This document shows positions 38,774 to 46,934 of a stretch of 64,000 nt of DNA, in pieces. The notes beneath the pieces are model-generated. The model was given only the letters and a program-made list of their open reading frames with translations, was not told the origin of the DNA and searched no databases. The DNA is from Paenibacillus woosongensis (GTDB taxonomy: Bacteria > Bacillota > Bacilli > Paenibacillales > Paenibacillaceae): contig NZ_WNZW01000002.1 in assembly GCF_009725165.1 (NCBI RefSeq), positions 186,001-250,000 on the forward strand, in the 5' to 3' direction. Numbering within the stretch: position 1 is the first letter of the stretch; the number at the start of each line of letters is the position of its first letter. A program made the translations under genes and the position numbers.

Positions 38774-39853
38774 TTAGTCAAAATATACGGTCTTGCCAGT
38801 TCTCGCGGAAGTATAGATCGCCTCCAGAATTTCGGTGACTACAAGCGCTTGCTCCGGTTTAACGAGCGGCTCTTTATCCTCCAGAATCGCCTCAACCCAA
38901 GCTCTCGCCTCGCGAACGGCATCGGTCTCCTGCTCGCCGTCAAAGAAAGCTACGCCACCGGCGCCAAAGTCGACCTTCGTCTCGTACAGCCGGCTCAGCT
39001 TCTCGCCGTTGATCCGCAGGCCGTCCTTCATGTCCGCTCCGCCTTCCGTACCGCAGAGCAGCGTCTTCGCTTCGCCCGTCTCCACCACGTTCAAGGCCCA
39101 GCTGGATTCCAGCATAATGGTGGCGCCGTTCTTCATCGTAATGAAGCCAAACGCTGAATCTTCGACCTTGAACTCCTCCGGATTCCAAGGACCGAACGCG
39201 TTGGCGGCATTTTCGCGGCTGCCGAGCTTATGGAATACCGAGCCCGTAACGCTTTTCGGCTCATAGTTGTCCATCAGCCACAATGTCAGGTCAAGCGCAT
39301 GCGTGCCGATGTCGATCAATGGTCCTCCGCCCTGCTTCTCCTCGTCCAGGAACACGCCCCATGTCGGTACGGCACGACGGCGAATAGCAAGCGCTTTCCC
39401 AAAATAGATGTCGCCCAGCTCCCCATCCTCACATAGCTGCTTCAAATACAAGCTGTCGCTGCGGAAGCGGTTCTGGTAAGCAATGCTGAGCTTCTTCCCG
39501 GTGCGCTTGGCTGCATCGAGCATTTGACGCGCCTGCTCTGCGGTTTTGGCCATCGGCTTCTCGCACATCACATGCTTGCCGGATTCCAGAGATGAAATCG
39601 TGATCTCGGCATGCGAATCGTTCGGCGTGCAGACGTGAACGACATCCACATCTTCCTTCAACAGCTCGCGGTAGTCCGTGAACACTTTAGCGCCTTCCAC
39701 ACCATATTCCGCAGCGGCCTTTTGAGCCCGCTCTTCTATAATATCGCAAAATGCGACCATTTGAACCTCAGACAGCTTAGCCAAGCTCGGCAGATGTTTG
39801 CCGTTCGCGATTCCACCGCACCCAACGATGGCTACTTTTAACGTTTTAGACAT
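38774..39853 (-). CDS. Gfo/Idh/MocA-family oxidoreductase (copy 1)
   Basis: This NAD(P)-dependent dehydrogenase of sugars or cyclitols has 359 residues. It shows the Rossmann motif VAIVGCGGIANGKH, the catalytic Lys in CEKPMAK and the substrate-site DIGTHALDL. The start is ATG 39853 (GGAGG 8 nt upstream), eight codons inside the open frame. It overlaps the stop of the preceding isomerase-like gene by 8 nt. Its paralogue is at 40683-41789. Confidence 0.92.
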   Translation of the reverse strand: MSKTLKVAIVGCGGIANGKHLPSLAKLSEVQMVAFCDIIEERAQKAAAEYGVEGAKVFTDYRELLKEDVDVVHVCTPNDSHAEITISSLESGKHVMCEKPMAKTAEQARQMLDAAKRTGKKLSIAYQNRFRSDSLYLKQLCEDGELGDIYFGKALAIRRRAVPTWGVFLDEEKQGGGPLIDIGTHALDLTLWLMDNYEPKSVTGSVFHKLGSRENAANAFGPWNPEEFKVEDSAFGFITMKNGATIMLESSWALNVVETGEAKTLLCGTEGGADMKDGLRINGEKLSRLYETKVDFGAGGVAFFDGEQETDAVREARAWVEAILEDKEPLVKPEQALVVTEILEAIYTSARTGKTVYFD

Positions 39854-40616
39854 TGATTTTTCCTCCCTCTTGAACATAACCTTTAATCCATTCCATGCTT
39901 ACTGCAATGCTATCCAGCGAATCTCCAGCGCAGTAATCCTGCTCTACGATGATCCACTTCACTCCGTCTGCAACAGCGGCATCCGCAATTGCCTTGATGT
40001 CGACGATTCCCCGGCCTAGCTCAACCGTTTCAGCAGATCCGTCCTCTTTCTTGACAATATCCTTCAAGTGCAATAATGGAATTCTTCCGCTGTATTTCGC
40101 TATGTACGCCAGCGGATCGAAGCCTGCATAGGTTACCCAGCAGGAGTCCAGTTCAACCTGAAGCAATTCCGGAGCGACGCGCTCATAGATTGCGTCAAGC
40201 ACTGGCTGGCCGTCCAGCGTCTCGGTCAGCTCGAACTCATGATTGTGATATAGAAGCCCCAGACCGGCAGCAGCGCAGCGTTTGCCAATCGCCTTCAAAT
40301 CCTCAATGACTTCAGGCCAGCGGTCGCGTTCGTCCTCCGCCAAGAAAGGGAAAATAAGATATTGGTTGCCGATCGCTTTGTTGAACGCAATCTCTTCTTC
40401 CAGCGCATTGCGCAGGCGGTCGTACGAAGTATGAGCCCCGATGACGGATAATCCCGTCTCCTTCAAGATTTCGGATACCTGTCCAGGGGTACGCCCGTAA
40501 TAACCGGCAAATTCAACACCCTTATAGCCAAGTTCGGCTACTTTGCGCAGCGTGCCTTCAAAGTCCTTCTCCAAATGATCTCTAACCGTATACAGCTGCA
40601 ATCCTAAATTCGCCAT
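39846..40616 (-). CDS. Sugar phosphate isomerase/epimerase-like TIM barrel (copy 1)
   Basis: This 256-residue xylose-isomerase-like barrel begins LGLQLYTVRDH. It carries metal-site segments LLYHNHEFEL, ELDSCWVTYAG, LLHLKDI and IIVEQDY. It is shorter than the other copy (322 residues) and belongs to a different subgroup, the one often paired with Gfo/Idh enzymes. It lies between the two oxidoreductase genes and overlaps the next one, so the products are made together. Confidence 0.9.
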   Translation of the reverse strand: MANLGLQLYTVRDHLEKDFEGTLRKVAELGYKGVEFAGYYGRTPGQVSEILKETGLSVIGAHTSYDRLRNALEEEIAFNKAIGNQYLIFPFLAEDERDRWPEVIEDLKAIGKRCAAAGLGLLYHNHEFELTETLDGQPVLDAIYERVAPELLQVELDSCWVTYAGFDPLAYIAKYSGRIPLLHLKDIVKKEDGSAETVELGRGIVDIKAIADAAVADGVKWIIVEQDYCAGDSLDSIAVSMEWIKGYVQEGGKINV

Positions 40617-40682
40617 GTTCTCACCTCATATAATTAATTGGATGGAATAACCATTGTCTAAGAAGCTTCAAACTAGCCAGGC

Positions 40683-41789
40683 CTATACAAGCACTGCCTT
40701 GTCAGCTGGACGATAACCCCCGATCGACGGCAATGATGAGGCGCTTTCCAGATGAATATGTCTTTCTTCCTTAGATGAAGACAGGAAAGCATGCATCGCT
40801 TCGAGCACATGGTAGGCGAGCTTGCCGCTGGCCCGGTGCTCCCGGTTCTCGAGAATCGCTCTAGCCATGTCTTCGATCCCCTTGCCTCTCTCGTTGGCGC
40901 CTCCGGTGAAAGCAGGCTCAACGACGCTCCATTCTTCGGAGCCGTATTTGCGAATCTTCACTTCACCGTCAAAGCAGTTCGGGTCGGGAACAAGCAGCGA
41001 GCCTTCCGTTCCATATATTTCAATGCGGGGAAGCGTGCTGCCACCAGGAATGTCGAAGCTCGTAATCAGGGTACCGATCGCTCCGCCTGCAAAATCAAGC
41101 GTTCCGCTGTAATGCGTCGGCGTATGCACGGGAATGCGCGTGCCTGCCCGCGGACCGGACTTCACGATACGCTCTGGGAGCAAGCTTTGCGCTGAACTGC
41201 TAATGCGAGTGATCGGCCCGAGCAAATTGACCAGTGCCGTCAAATAGTACGGCCCCATGTCGAACATCGGTCCGCCGCCCTCCTGGTAGAAGAAATCCGG
41301 GTTCGGGTGCCATCCTTCCGGCCCTGCTCCCATCATAAACGCCGAAGCCGCAACCGGCCGACCGATCCGTCCTTCCTGAATCGCCATGCGGCTAGTCTCC
41401 AGCCCCGCTCCGAGGAACGTGTCAGGCGCACAGCCCACGCGCAGCTGCCTTGCCTCTGCGAGCTCTAGCGTCCGTTTAGCGTCTTCAAGCGATATCGACA
41501 ACGGCTTCTCCGCGTACACGTGCTTGCCATGCTCCAGAGCCGCAATGTTGATCGCCGCATGAGAAGCCGGAATCGTGAGGTTGAGAATGATGTCGATGTC
41601 CGGGGACTGCAGCATCTCTTCCACGGAGTATACTTGCTCAATACCGTATTCCTTGGCCCGTTCCGCCGCCTTCTCCGGCAGCAGATCGGCCAATGCCGTT
41701 ACTTTGGCAACGGTGCTGTCCTTCAAATAATTCAAATAGGCTGGGCTGATGTTTCCACATCCGATGATTCCAATTCTCATGGCTGTCAT
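40683..41789 (-). CDS. Gfo/Idh/MocA-family oxidoreductase (copy 2)
   Basis: This is the first gene of the operon, 368 residues, with the Rossmann motif IGIIGCGNISPAY and catalytic Lys in AEKPLSI. The substrate-site segment reads DMGPYYLTAL, where copy 1 has DIGTHALDL, so the usual His and second Asp are replaced by Tyr and Thr. This variant is known in the family and suggests a different substrate or role from copy 1. GGGGG lies 7 nt before the ATG. The AraC gene is divergent, across a 145-bp gap that must hold both promoters. Confidence 0.9.
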   Translation of the reverse strand: MTAMRIGIIGCGNISPAYLNYLKDSTVAKVTALADLLPEKAAERAKEYGIEQVYSVEEMLQSPDIDIILNLTIPASHAAINIAALEHGKHVYAEKPLSISLEDAKRTLELAEARQLRVGCAPDTFLGAGLETSRMAIQEGRIGRPVAASAFMMGAGPEGWHPNPDFFYQEGGGPMFDMGPYYLTALVNLLGPITRISSSAQSLLPERIVKSGPRAGTRIPVHTPTHYSGTLDFAGGAIGTLITSFDIPGGSTLPRIEIYGTEGSLLVPDPNCFDGEVKIRKYGSEEWSVVEPAFTGGANERGKGIEDMARAILENREHRASGKLAYHVLEAMHAFLSSSKEERHIHLESASSLPSIGGYRPADKAVLV

Positions 41790-41934
41790 TAGAGTTACCC
41801 CCAGAAGCGTTATTGTTGTTTTGCCGTCACTCTATTAACATAGTAATTAAATCGGTTGCAATTTAAAATGAATAATATGATTGAGACATGAACAATCTGC
41901 TTATTATTTTTTACGAAGCAATGGAGGACAACGT

Positions 41935-42753
41935 ATGCGACTTCATGATGACTTGCAAATACTGACAGCAGGCTACTCCGTTCACCGCAAGCCGTTCCAT
42001 ATGTCCAATGATGACGGATTGGGCCACTTTCTGATTCGTCTCCAGACGGCAGGCCGGTGCCGAAGCCGCATCAACGGCCAGCTTGAGCTGCTGGAGCCGG
42101 GCGATCTTCTGCTGTTTGCCCCCGAGGAGCCTTACGAGCTGAAAATCGAAGCCGAGCAAAATCAATCCGGCGAATTTACGGTGGACAGTGCGGATTATCA
42201 TATCTTCCTGTCCGGCGCCTGGGTCGAGCGATGGTGGCAGGAGACCAAGCGGCCGCAAAAGTTTAAGGTTACCTTGTCCGAGGGCCTCGTCGGCGCCTTC
42301 CGGCAGATTATGATGGAGCAGCGCAGAATTTCCAATCCATCACCGGAGATCGCCGGATATTACCTGAAAATTTTATGCCTGGATATCGACCGCAACCTGC
42401 AAGAGCATCAGGTTCTGTCGCCCCAGTCATATCTTGCCCACCGCATCAAGAACTATATCGAGGAGAACGCTTCCTCCCCGTTTAAGCTGGAGGATGTTGC
42501 TTCCCATGTCGGCATCAGCGTCTCCCGGGCGGTATTCCTGTTTAAACAGGCATTCGGCACGAGCATCATTCAGTACACGCTGGAAGTCCGGATTAACATG
42601 GCGCGCGAGCGCATCATCTACAGCCCTTTATCCCTGGAGCATGTCGCGGAAAGCTCAGGTTTTCCCAACTACAACTATTTTCACCGCCTCTTTCGCAAGC
42701 GGTACGGCATGTCGCCCAAGGAGTTTCGCCAACGCGCCCGCAGCAGCGGCTGA
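41935..42753 (+). CDS. AraC-family transcriptional regulator
   Basis: This is a 272-residue regulator with a cupin-like sensor domain (about 20-100) and a C-terminal double helix-turn-helix (about 170-268; DVASHVGISVSRAVFLFKQ and AESSGFPNYNYFHRLFRK). The start is at ATG 41935 with GGAGG 7 nt upstream; the open frame's TTG at 41881 has none. Being divergent from the four-gene oxidoreductase/isomerase operon, it is the likely sugar-responsive activator of that operon. Confidence 0.92.
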   Translation: MRLHDDLQILTAGYSVHRKPFHMSNDDGLGHFLIRLQTAGRCRSRINGQLELLEPGDLLLFAPEEPYELKIEAEQNQSGEFTVDSADYHIFLSGAWVERWWQETKRPQKFKVTLSEGLVGAFRQIMMEQRRISNPSPEIAGYYLKILCLDIDRNLQEHQVLSPQSYLAHRIKNYIEENASSPFKLEDVASHVGISVSRAVFLFKQAFGTSIIQYTLEVRINMARERIIYSPLSLEHVAESSGFPNYNYFHRLFRKRYGMSPKEFRQRARSSG

Positions 42754-42813
42754 ACGAAATCATTATAGCGAAACGCCGCCCTGTCCTATGACAAAGCGGC
42801 GTTTCCATGTTTT

Positions 42814-43521
42814 TTATATCGGAGAATTTCCTTGATTCAAGGCTTGTTCGATTTGGCGCTTCTTCTCCTGGTTTTTCTTCACATAAGATCCAAGCGCTAC
42901 GATAATGATGATACAAATGATTTCAAATCCGTATTTGACCCAGCCTGCTGCGAACCAGCCTTCAATGAGCGGCTCTTGGACAAGCATTTTGGCTGCGGTC
43001 CATGCCAGCACGGCCGCGCCGATCGTAATCACGAACGGGAAGCGATCCGTAAGCTTCAGTATCAGCGTACTTCCCCAGACCATAATTGGAATGGAAATCG
43101 CCAGCCCGATAACAACCAGGACGAAATCCCCATGAGCTGCACCTGCCACGGCCAACACATTGTCCAGACCCATCATCGTATCGGCGATGATGATCGTCCG
43201 GATCGCTGCCCACATTTGGCTGCCTGCATCGATTTCATGATCCTTCTCATCCACCAGCAATTTGTATGCAATATACAGCAGCATCAGGCCGCCGGCGAGC
43301 CGAAGCCCTGGAATAGTCAACAGCTGCAGCACAAGCAGGGTCATGATGACGCGAACGAGAATCGCTCCGACCGTTCCCCAGAGGATTACTTTCTTCTGGT
43401 CCTCTTTCTGTACGTTGCGTGCCGCAAGCCCGATCACAATGGCGTTGTCGCCTGCAAGAACAAGATCAATCAGCACGATCGACATCAGCGCGGTCCAAAA
43501 GTCCAACGAAGTAAAGTCCAT
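42814..43521 (-). CDS. TerC/YkoY-family membrane protein (probable manganese exporter)
   Basis: This is a 235-residue integral membrane protein of the TerC family with about seven helices and the acidic intramembrane motifs LVLAGDNAIVIG and DTMMGLDNVLAVAGAA. Family members MeeF (YkoY) and MeeY (YceF) of Bacillus export Mn2+, including to load secreted enzymes. I start it at ATG 43521, because the longer open frame to 43605 runs through the riboswitch terminator. The upstream yybP-ykoY element supports a manganese role. Confidence 0.9.
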   Translation of the reverse strand: MDFTSLDFWTALMSIVLIDLVLAGDNAIVIGLAARNVQKEDQKKVILWGTVGAILVRVIMTLLVLQLLTIPGLRLAGGLMLLYIAYKLLVDEKDHEIDAGSQMWAAIRTIIIADTMMGLDNVLAVAGAAHGDFVLVVIGLAISIPIMVWGSTLILKLTDRFPFVITIGAAVLAWTAAKMLVQEPLIEGWFAAGWVKYGFEIICIIIIVALGSYVKKNQEKKRQIEQALNQGNSPI

Positions 43522-43565
43522 TTTCTCTCTCCCTTTCTTTATTCCTGCGATGAACTTGTCCCAAC

Positions 43566-43735
43566 AAAAAACGCCGTGCCGGTATTGGGCACGACGCTTA
43601 AGCATCCAAAGAGACCTTCACCCAATACACGTGCGGGCAAAGGTCTCGCCAACAACATCCAATGTTGTCAATAAAGCCGGGGACAATCCATCCCGTAATG
43701 ACGACTTTACTGTTACAGCTACTCCCCTTTGGGAA
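43566..43735 (-). ncRNA. yybP-ykoY manganese riboswitch upstream of the TerC gene
   Basis: On the minus strand the leader has the conserved loop CAAAGGGGAGTAGC (about 43719-43732) and the partner loop GAGACCTTTGCCCG (about 43634-43647), the two Mn2+-binding loops of this class. A GC-rich hairpin (43572-43595) with T6 follows as expression platform. A -10 TATAAT at 43759-43764 precedes it. Mn2+ binding should prevent termination and raise TerC expression. Confidence 0.92.
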
Positions 43736-43878
43736 CCATACATCCATATAATGTGATTATTATAACACGGTCTTAGCCCAAGCGCCAGATATCTTGAAAA
43801 AAATATGAAACTCGCACAACCTTTCTAGCAAGCCCGCTTCTTTGGTATGATACAGAAAGAAAGAGAGGGCCTTGTCCG

Positions 43879-44484
43879 ATGAAAAAATGGTCTGTGGCAA
43901 TACTGTATGCTGCGTTATTCCTGCTAACCTACATCTATCGTCATGAGCTTGCGGGATGGATTCAAGGATCGCCTCCAGTCTGGCTGCTGCTGGCGCTCTC
44001 CACTCTGCTGGCTCTGTTCCCCGTCATGCCTTATAAGGTCGTGGTCGCCGCTGCGGGTTATGTGATGGGCACATGGAGCGGCGGAACCATTATCTTGATC
44101 GGCTCTACGCTGGCCGGTGCCATCGTATATGGGGCGGCAGCGCTGTTCCGGGAGTCCGCGGCTAGCTGGCTGGCCCGTTACGACAAATTGGAGCGGCTGA
44201 CGCAGTTCTCGTCCAGCAGGCCTTTTCGCACCATCGCGATTTGCCGCTTGATCCCGATCCTGCCCCAGACGGCAGTTAACATTTATGCAGGCGCCACAGG
44301 GATGTCCTTCCTCCACTTCATCCTTGGTTCTCTTGTCGGCAAATTGCCTGCCGTTTACGTTTATGCTTACGTGGGCTCAACCCTGACAGAGCGTCCGCTT
44401 GCCGCGGGGGTTATAGCCGTGTCCTATTTCGTGGTCCTGCTGCTTCTGCTGTGGGTTTGGGGATTTCGTCAAAAAAAGATATAA
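43879..44484 (+). CDS. TVP38/TMEM64 (VTT-domain) membrane protein
   Basis: This is a 201-residue membrane protein with five or six hydrophobic helices and the VTT signature regions FPVMPYKVVVAAAGYVMG and RLIPILPQTAVNIYAGATG. DedA/VTT proteins are thought to act in lipid scrambling or membrane homeostasis. A separate promoter must lie in the short divergent gap with the riboswitch-TerC unit. The msrAB gene follows after 28 nt, so they may be co-transcribed. Confidence 0.88.
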   Translation: MKKWSVAILYAALFLLTYIYRHELAGWIQGSPPVWLLLALSTLLALFPVMPYKVVVAAAGYVMGTWSGGTIILIGSTLAGAIVYGAAALFRESAASWLARYDKLERLTQFSSSRPFRTIAICRLIPILPQTAVNIYAGATGMSFLHFILGSLVGKLPAVYVYAYVGSTLTERPLAAGVIAVSYFVVLLLLLWVWGFRQKKI

Positions 44485-44512
44485 TAAAATTTAAAATGAA
44501 ACGGAGGAGTGC

Positions 44513-45511
44513 ATGATGAGTACAACGCCAACGTCGAATAGGGAGCTGGCTACGTTTGCCGGCGGCTGCTTCTGGTGCATGGTTTCGCCCTTTGAGGAGC
44601 TGCCTGGCATCTACGGCATCGTCTCCGGCTATACAGGCGGCCATACGGCAAACCCTACCTATGAAGAGGTCTGCTCTAATCGCACCGGACATTATGAAGC
44701 GGTGCAAATTGCTTTTGACCCCTCTGTGTTCCCGTACCGGAAGCTGCTGGAGCTGTTCTGGCAGCAGATTGACCCGACCGATGAGGGCGGTCAATTCCAT
44801 GACCGTGGGGATTCGTATCGAACGGCGATTTTCTATCATACGGAGGAGCAGCGCCAGGAGGCCGAGGCGTCCAAACTGGCCCTGGAGCAAAGCGGAAGGT
44901 TTGCAAAACCGATCGTAACAGCCATTCTCCCGGCTGCGCCATTCTACCCTGCAGAAGAATACCATCAGCAATACCATAAGAAAAATCCTGCCCATTACCG
45001 GAGATACCGCAAGGGCTCGGGGCGGGAGGATTTTATCGAGCGGCACTGGTCGGGCCCGGCCGACAAAGTGGAGCTGCAGCAGCGCCTGACCCCGATTCAA
45101 TATGAAGTGACCCAGAACAACGGAACGGAAAGACCGTTCACCGGCGAATATTGGGATAACGAGGCTGATGGCATCTATGTCGACATCGTGTCCGGCGAGC
45201 CGCTGTTCAGCTCCAGGGATAAATATGACGCCGGCTGCGGCTGGCCGAGCTTCACGCGACCTTTGCGATCATACAGTATCAAGGAAAAACTGGATACAAG
45301 CCACTTCATGATCCGTACCGAAGTCCGCAGCCGTGAGGGCGATTCCCATTTGGGTCATGTATTCGATGACGGCCCGGAACCAACCGGTCTGCGCTACTGC
45401 ATCAATTCGGCGGCACTCCGTTTCATCCCTAAGGAGGAGCTTGTACAAGAGGGATACGGGGAGTATCTCTACCTGTTCGAAGAGTCCGGGCAGTCCGGCA
45501 GCGATGAATAA
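44513..45511 (+). CDS. msrAB: Fused peptide methionine sulfoxide reductase MsrA-MsrB
   Basis: It repairs oxidised methionine: MsrA acts on S- and MsrB on R-sulfoxides. The MsrA domain (about 8-165) has the catalytic GGCFWC. The MsrB domain (about 185-320) has CGWPSF and the active Cys in [13 protein letters not shown]. The four zinc-binding cysteines of many MsrB proteins are absent ([24 protein letters not shown]), so this is the metal-free type. No signal peptide is seen, so it should be cytoplasmic. GGAGG precedes the start. Confidence 0.96.
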   Translation: MMSTTPTSNRELATFAGGCFWCMVSPFEELPGIYGIVSGYTGGHTANPTYEEVCSNRTGHYEAVQIAFDPSVFPYRKLLELFWQQIDPTDEGGQFHDRGDSYRTAIFYHTEEQRQEAEASKLALEQSGRFAKPIVTAILPAAPFYPAEEYHQQYHKKNPAHYRRYRKGSGREDFIERHWSGPADKVELQQRLTPIQYEVTQNNGTERPFTGEYWDNEADGIYVDIVSGEPLFSSRDKYDAGCGWPSFTRPLRSYSIKEKLDTSHFMIRTEVRSREGDSHLGHVFDDGPEPTGLRYCINSAALRFIPKEELVQEGYGEYLYLFEESGQSGSDE

Positions 45512-45527
45512 TAAACCGTGTTAGCGC

Positions 45528-45552
45528 GTTTCTGAATCAGGGTAATGAGTAT
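45528..45552 (+). promoter_or_regulatory. Possible sigma-B-type promoter of the YdaT-like gene
   Basis: GTTTCT and GAGTAT are spaced by 13 bp and resemble GTTTAA-N13-GGGTAT (4/6 and 5/6 matches). The related Bacillus gene is a general stress gene. Confidence 0.35.
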
Positions 45553-45585
45553 AGGAATACTACCCTCACAAGGAGGAGATAATCC

Positions 45586-45777
45586 ATGCCCTGGAACCAA
45601 CAGGATTACCCGGTATCCATGAAAAACCTGGATGCGCGCGTCCGCAACAAAGCGATCGAAATCGCGAATGCCCTGCTTGAGGAAGGCTATGAGGAAGGCA
45701 GAGCCATCGCGATCGGCACGGCAAAGGCACATGAATGGGACGACAACCACCCCAAGCATCATGACGACAAAAAATAA
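45586..45777 (+). CDS. Small YdaT-like stress-associated protein
   Basis: This is a 63-residue soluble protein with an excellent ribosome site (AAGGAGG). The core KNLDARVRNKAIEIANALLE and EEGRAIAIGTAKAHEW resembles the N-terminal part of YdaT of Bacillus, a general stress protein of unknown function. A His/Asp/Lys-rich tail ends the protein. A weak sigma-B-like promoter sits upstream. The resemblance is from memory of the family; its molecular role is unknown. Confidence 0.75.
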   Translation: MPWNQQDYPVSMKNLDARVRNKAIEIANALLEEGYEEGRAIAIGTAKAHEWDDNHPKHHDDKK

Positions 45778-45792
45778 TGCCGCCGCAACGGC

Positions 45793-45831
45793 AAAAAAAC
45801 AGCTCAGGCTATCAGGCCCGGGCTGTTTTTT
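45793..45831. terminator. Bidirectional terminator between the YdaT-like and YitT-family genes
   Basis: AAAAAACAGC and GCTGTTTTTT flank a GC-rich loop. It overlaps the last codons of the minus-strand YitT-family gene. Confidence 0.8.
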
Positions 45832-46474
45832 CTTTGATTGCATATGGCACACGGAGAACCGGGGTATCTTGCTTCCCGCAGTTTACGGTCCAGGTGATCG
45901 TCTTGCCAGCGATCAGCACGGCCAGGATCGTGAATACCGTTTCCGTAAATGGTAAATATATTAAAGATATGCCTAGAACCAAGGCATCCATCAGGATGAA
46001 AACCGTACCGATCTTCAGGCCGGATCGTTCACTGATGATGAGGGACAGCATATCGTCCCCGCCTGTAGCCCCGCCTACCCGCAGCACAACGCCTGCGCCG
46101 ATTCCCGTGAACACACCCGACAGCAGCGCAGCAATCGGCAAATTATCCTGCAGATTTAAGATAAACGGCGAGAACCGCTCGCATAGCTCATAAAATGCCG
46201 AGAATGCCAGTGATGCAAATAACGTATTTGCAATAAACTTGCGTCCTTTTAAGAACACAGCGGCGATCAGTACCGGAATATCCAGCATGATCATGCTCAG
46301 AGCCGGCGGCAAATCGAACAAATACTTGCCCAGCAGCGCCAGGCCCACGAATCCGCCTTCGGCTAAACCGTTCTGAAAATTAATATGATAATACGTGAAA
46401 GCCAATAAAAACGTACCCAGCAACAGCATTGTTACCTGCAAGCTCAAGGCTTGCCAGTCTACTTTTTTCCCCAT
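45812..46474 (-). CDS. YitT-family membrane protein
   Basis: This is a 220-residue integral membrane protein with about five or six helices and the YitT signature regions GLAEGGFVGLALL and GIGAGVVLRVGGATGGDDML. The C-terminal soluble DUF2179 domain of many YitT proteins is missing; the protein ends after the last helix with a short basic tail. Its function is not established. The start is ATG 46474 behind GAGGGA; the TTG two codons earlier is within that site. Confidence 0.85.
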   Translation of the reverse strand: MGKKVDWQALSLQVTMLLLGTFLLAFTYYHINFQNGLAEGGFVGLALLGKYLFDLPPALSMIMLDIPVLIAAVFLKGRKFIANTLFASLAFSAFYELCERFSPFILNLQDNLPIAALLSGVFTGIGAGVVLRVGGATGGDDMLSLIISERSGLKIGTVFILMDALVLGISLIYLPFTETVFTILAVLIAGKTITWTVNCGKQDTPVLRVPYAIKEKTARA

Positions 46475-46494
46475 TTCCAATCCCTCTTATCGTA

Positions 46495-46720
46495 GTTTGG
46501 TCAACCTTGCGGCCGCACCCTACAAAGAAGGTTGGTGAGGAGTTCATCCTTCGCATCATTCCACGCTTCCTTCGTAGGGTGGTTAGTCTAAATTACCGAC
46601 GACACTACGAAAAGAAGCTAAGTGTAAGAGAGATCACAACGTTTCCAAATCGTCCTTAGGGATTTCGTCCTTCGGGAACCCATGGTATCCTGATCCTTTC
46701 TTTTTTGGTTTGTATCTATC
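46495..46720 (-). other. Intergenic segment with imperfect hairpins, identity unknown
   Basis: The gap upstream of the YitT-family gene contains CACCCTACAAAGAAG (46516-46530) paired with CTTCCTTCGTAGGGTG (46566-46581), a NotI-like GCGGCCGC palindrome (46510-46517) and TTCGTA/TACGAA arms. It may be a structured leader of the YitT gene. I do not recognise it as a known riboswitch. The remainder of the gap (46721-46934) is the hmp promoter region. Confidence 0.4.
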
Positions 46721-46843
46721 TTTATTATAACACAGCGGCAATGATGACTAAACAGCTTGCCTCAGAAATAATTATTTCGTTCCTCCTTGATGTGATTAAA
46801 TTCATTGCAATCTCTGAGTTGTTCACATTTTAGGAATTTTTCC

Positions 46844-46859
46844 TGTGACGAAAATCACC
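46844..46859 (+). promoter_or_regulatory. Fnr-type box of hmp
   Basis: TGTGA-CGAAAA-TCACC matches nine of ten arm positions. Its centre is 41.5 bp upstream of the start expected from the -10 at 46881. Confidence 0.75.
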
Positions 46860-46880
46860 TTTTCGGCCTGAAGGCGGTTC

Positions 46881-46886
46881 TATACT
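46881..46886 (+). promoter_or_regulatory. -10 element of hmp
   Basis: TATACT predicts a start near 46893. No clear -35 is present, consistent with Fnr-dependent activation. Confidence 0.6.
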
Positions 46887-46934
46887 GGTGAAGAAATGCG
46901 AAACCACAATTTAAATTAGAAAGAGGGTACTGTT

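Noticed and set aside
46429..46659. 76-codon open frame between the YitT-family gene and hmp
   Set aside because: It overlaps the start of the YitT-family gene on the other strand, lacks a ribosome site and lies in the hairpin-rich segment.
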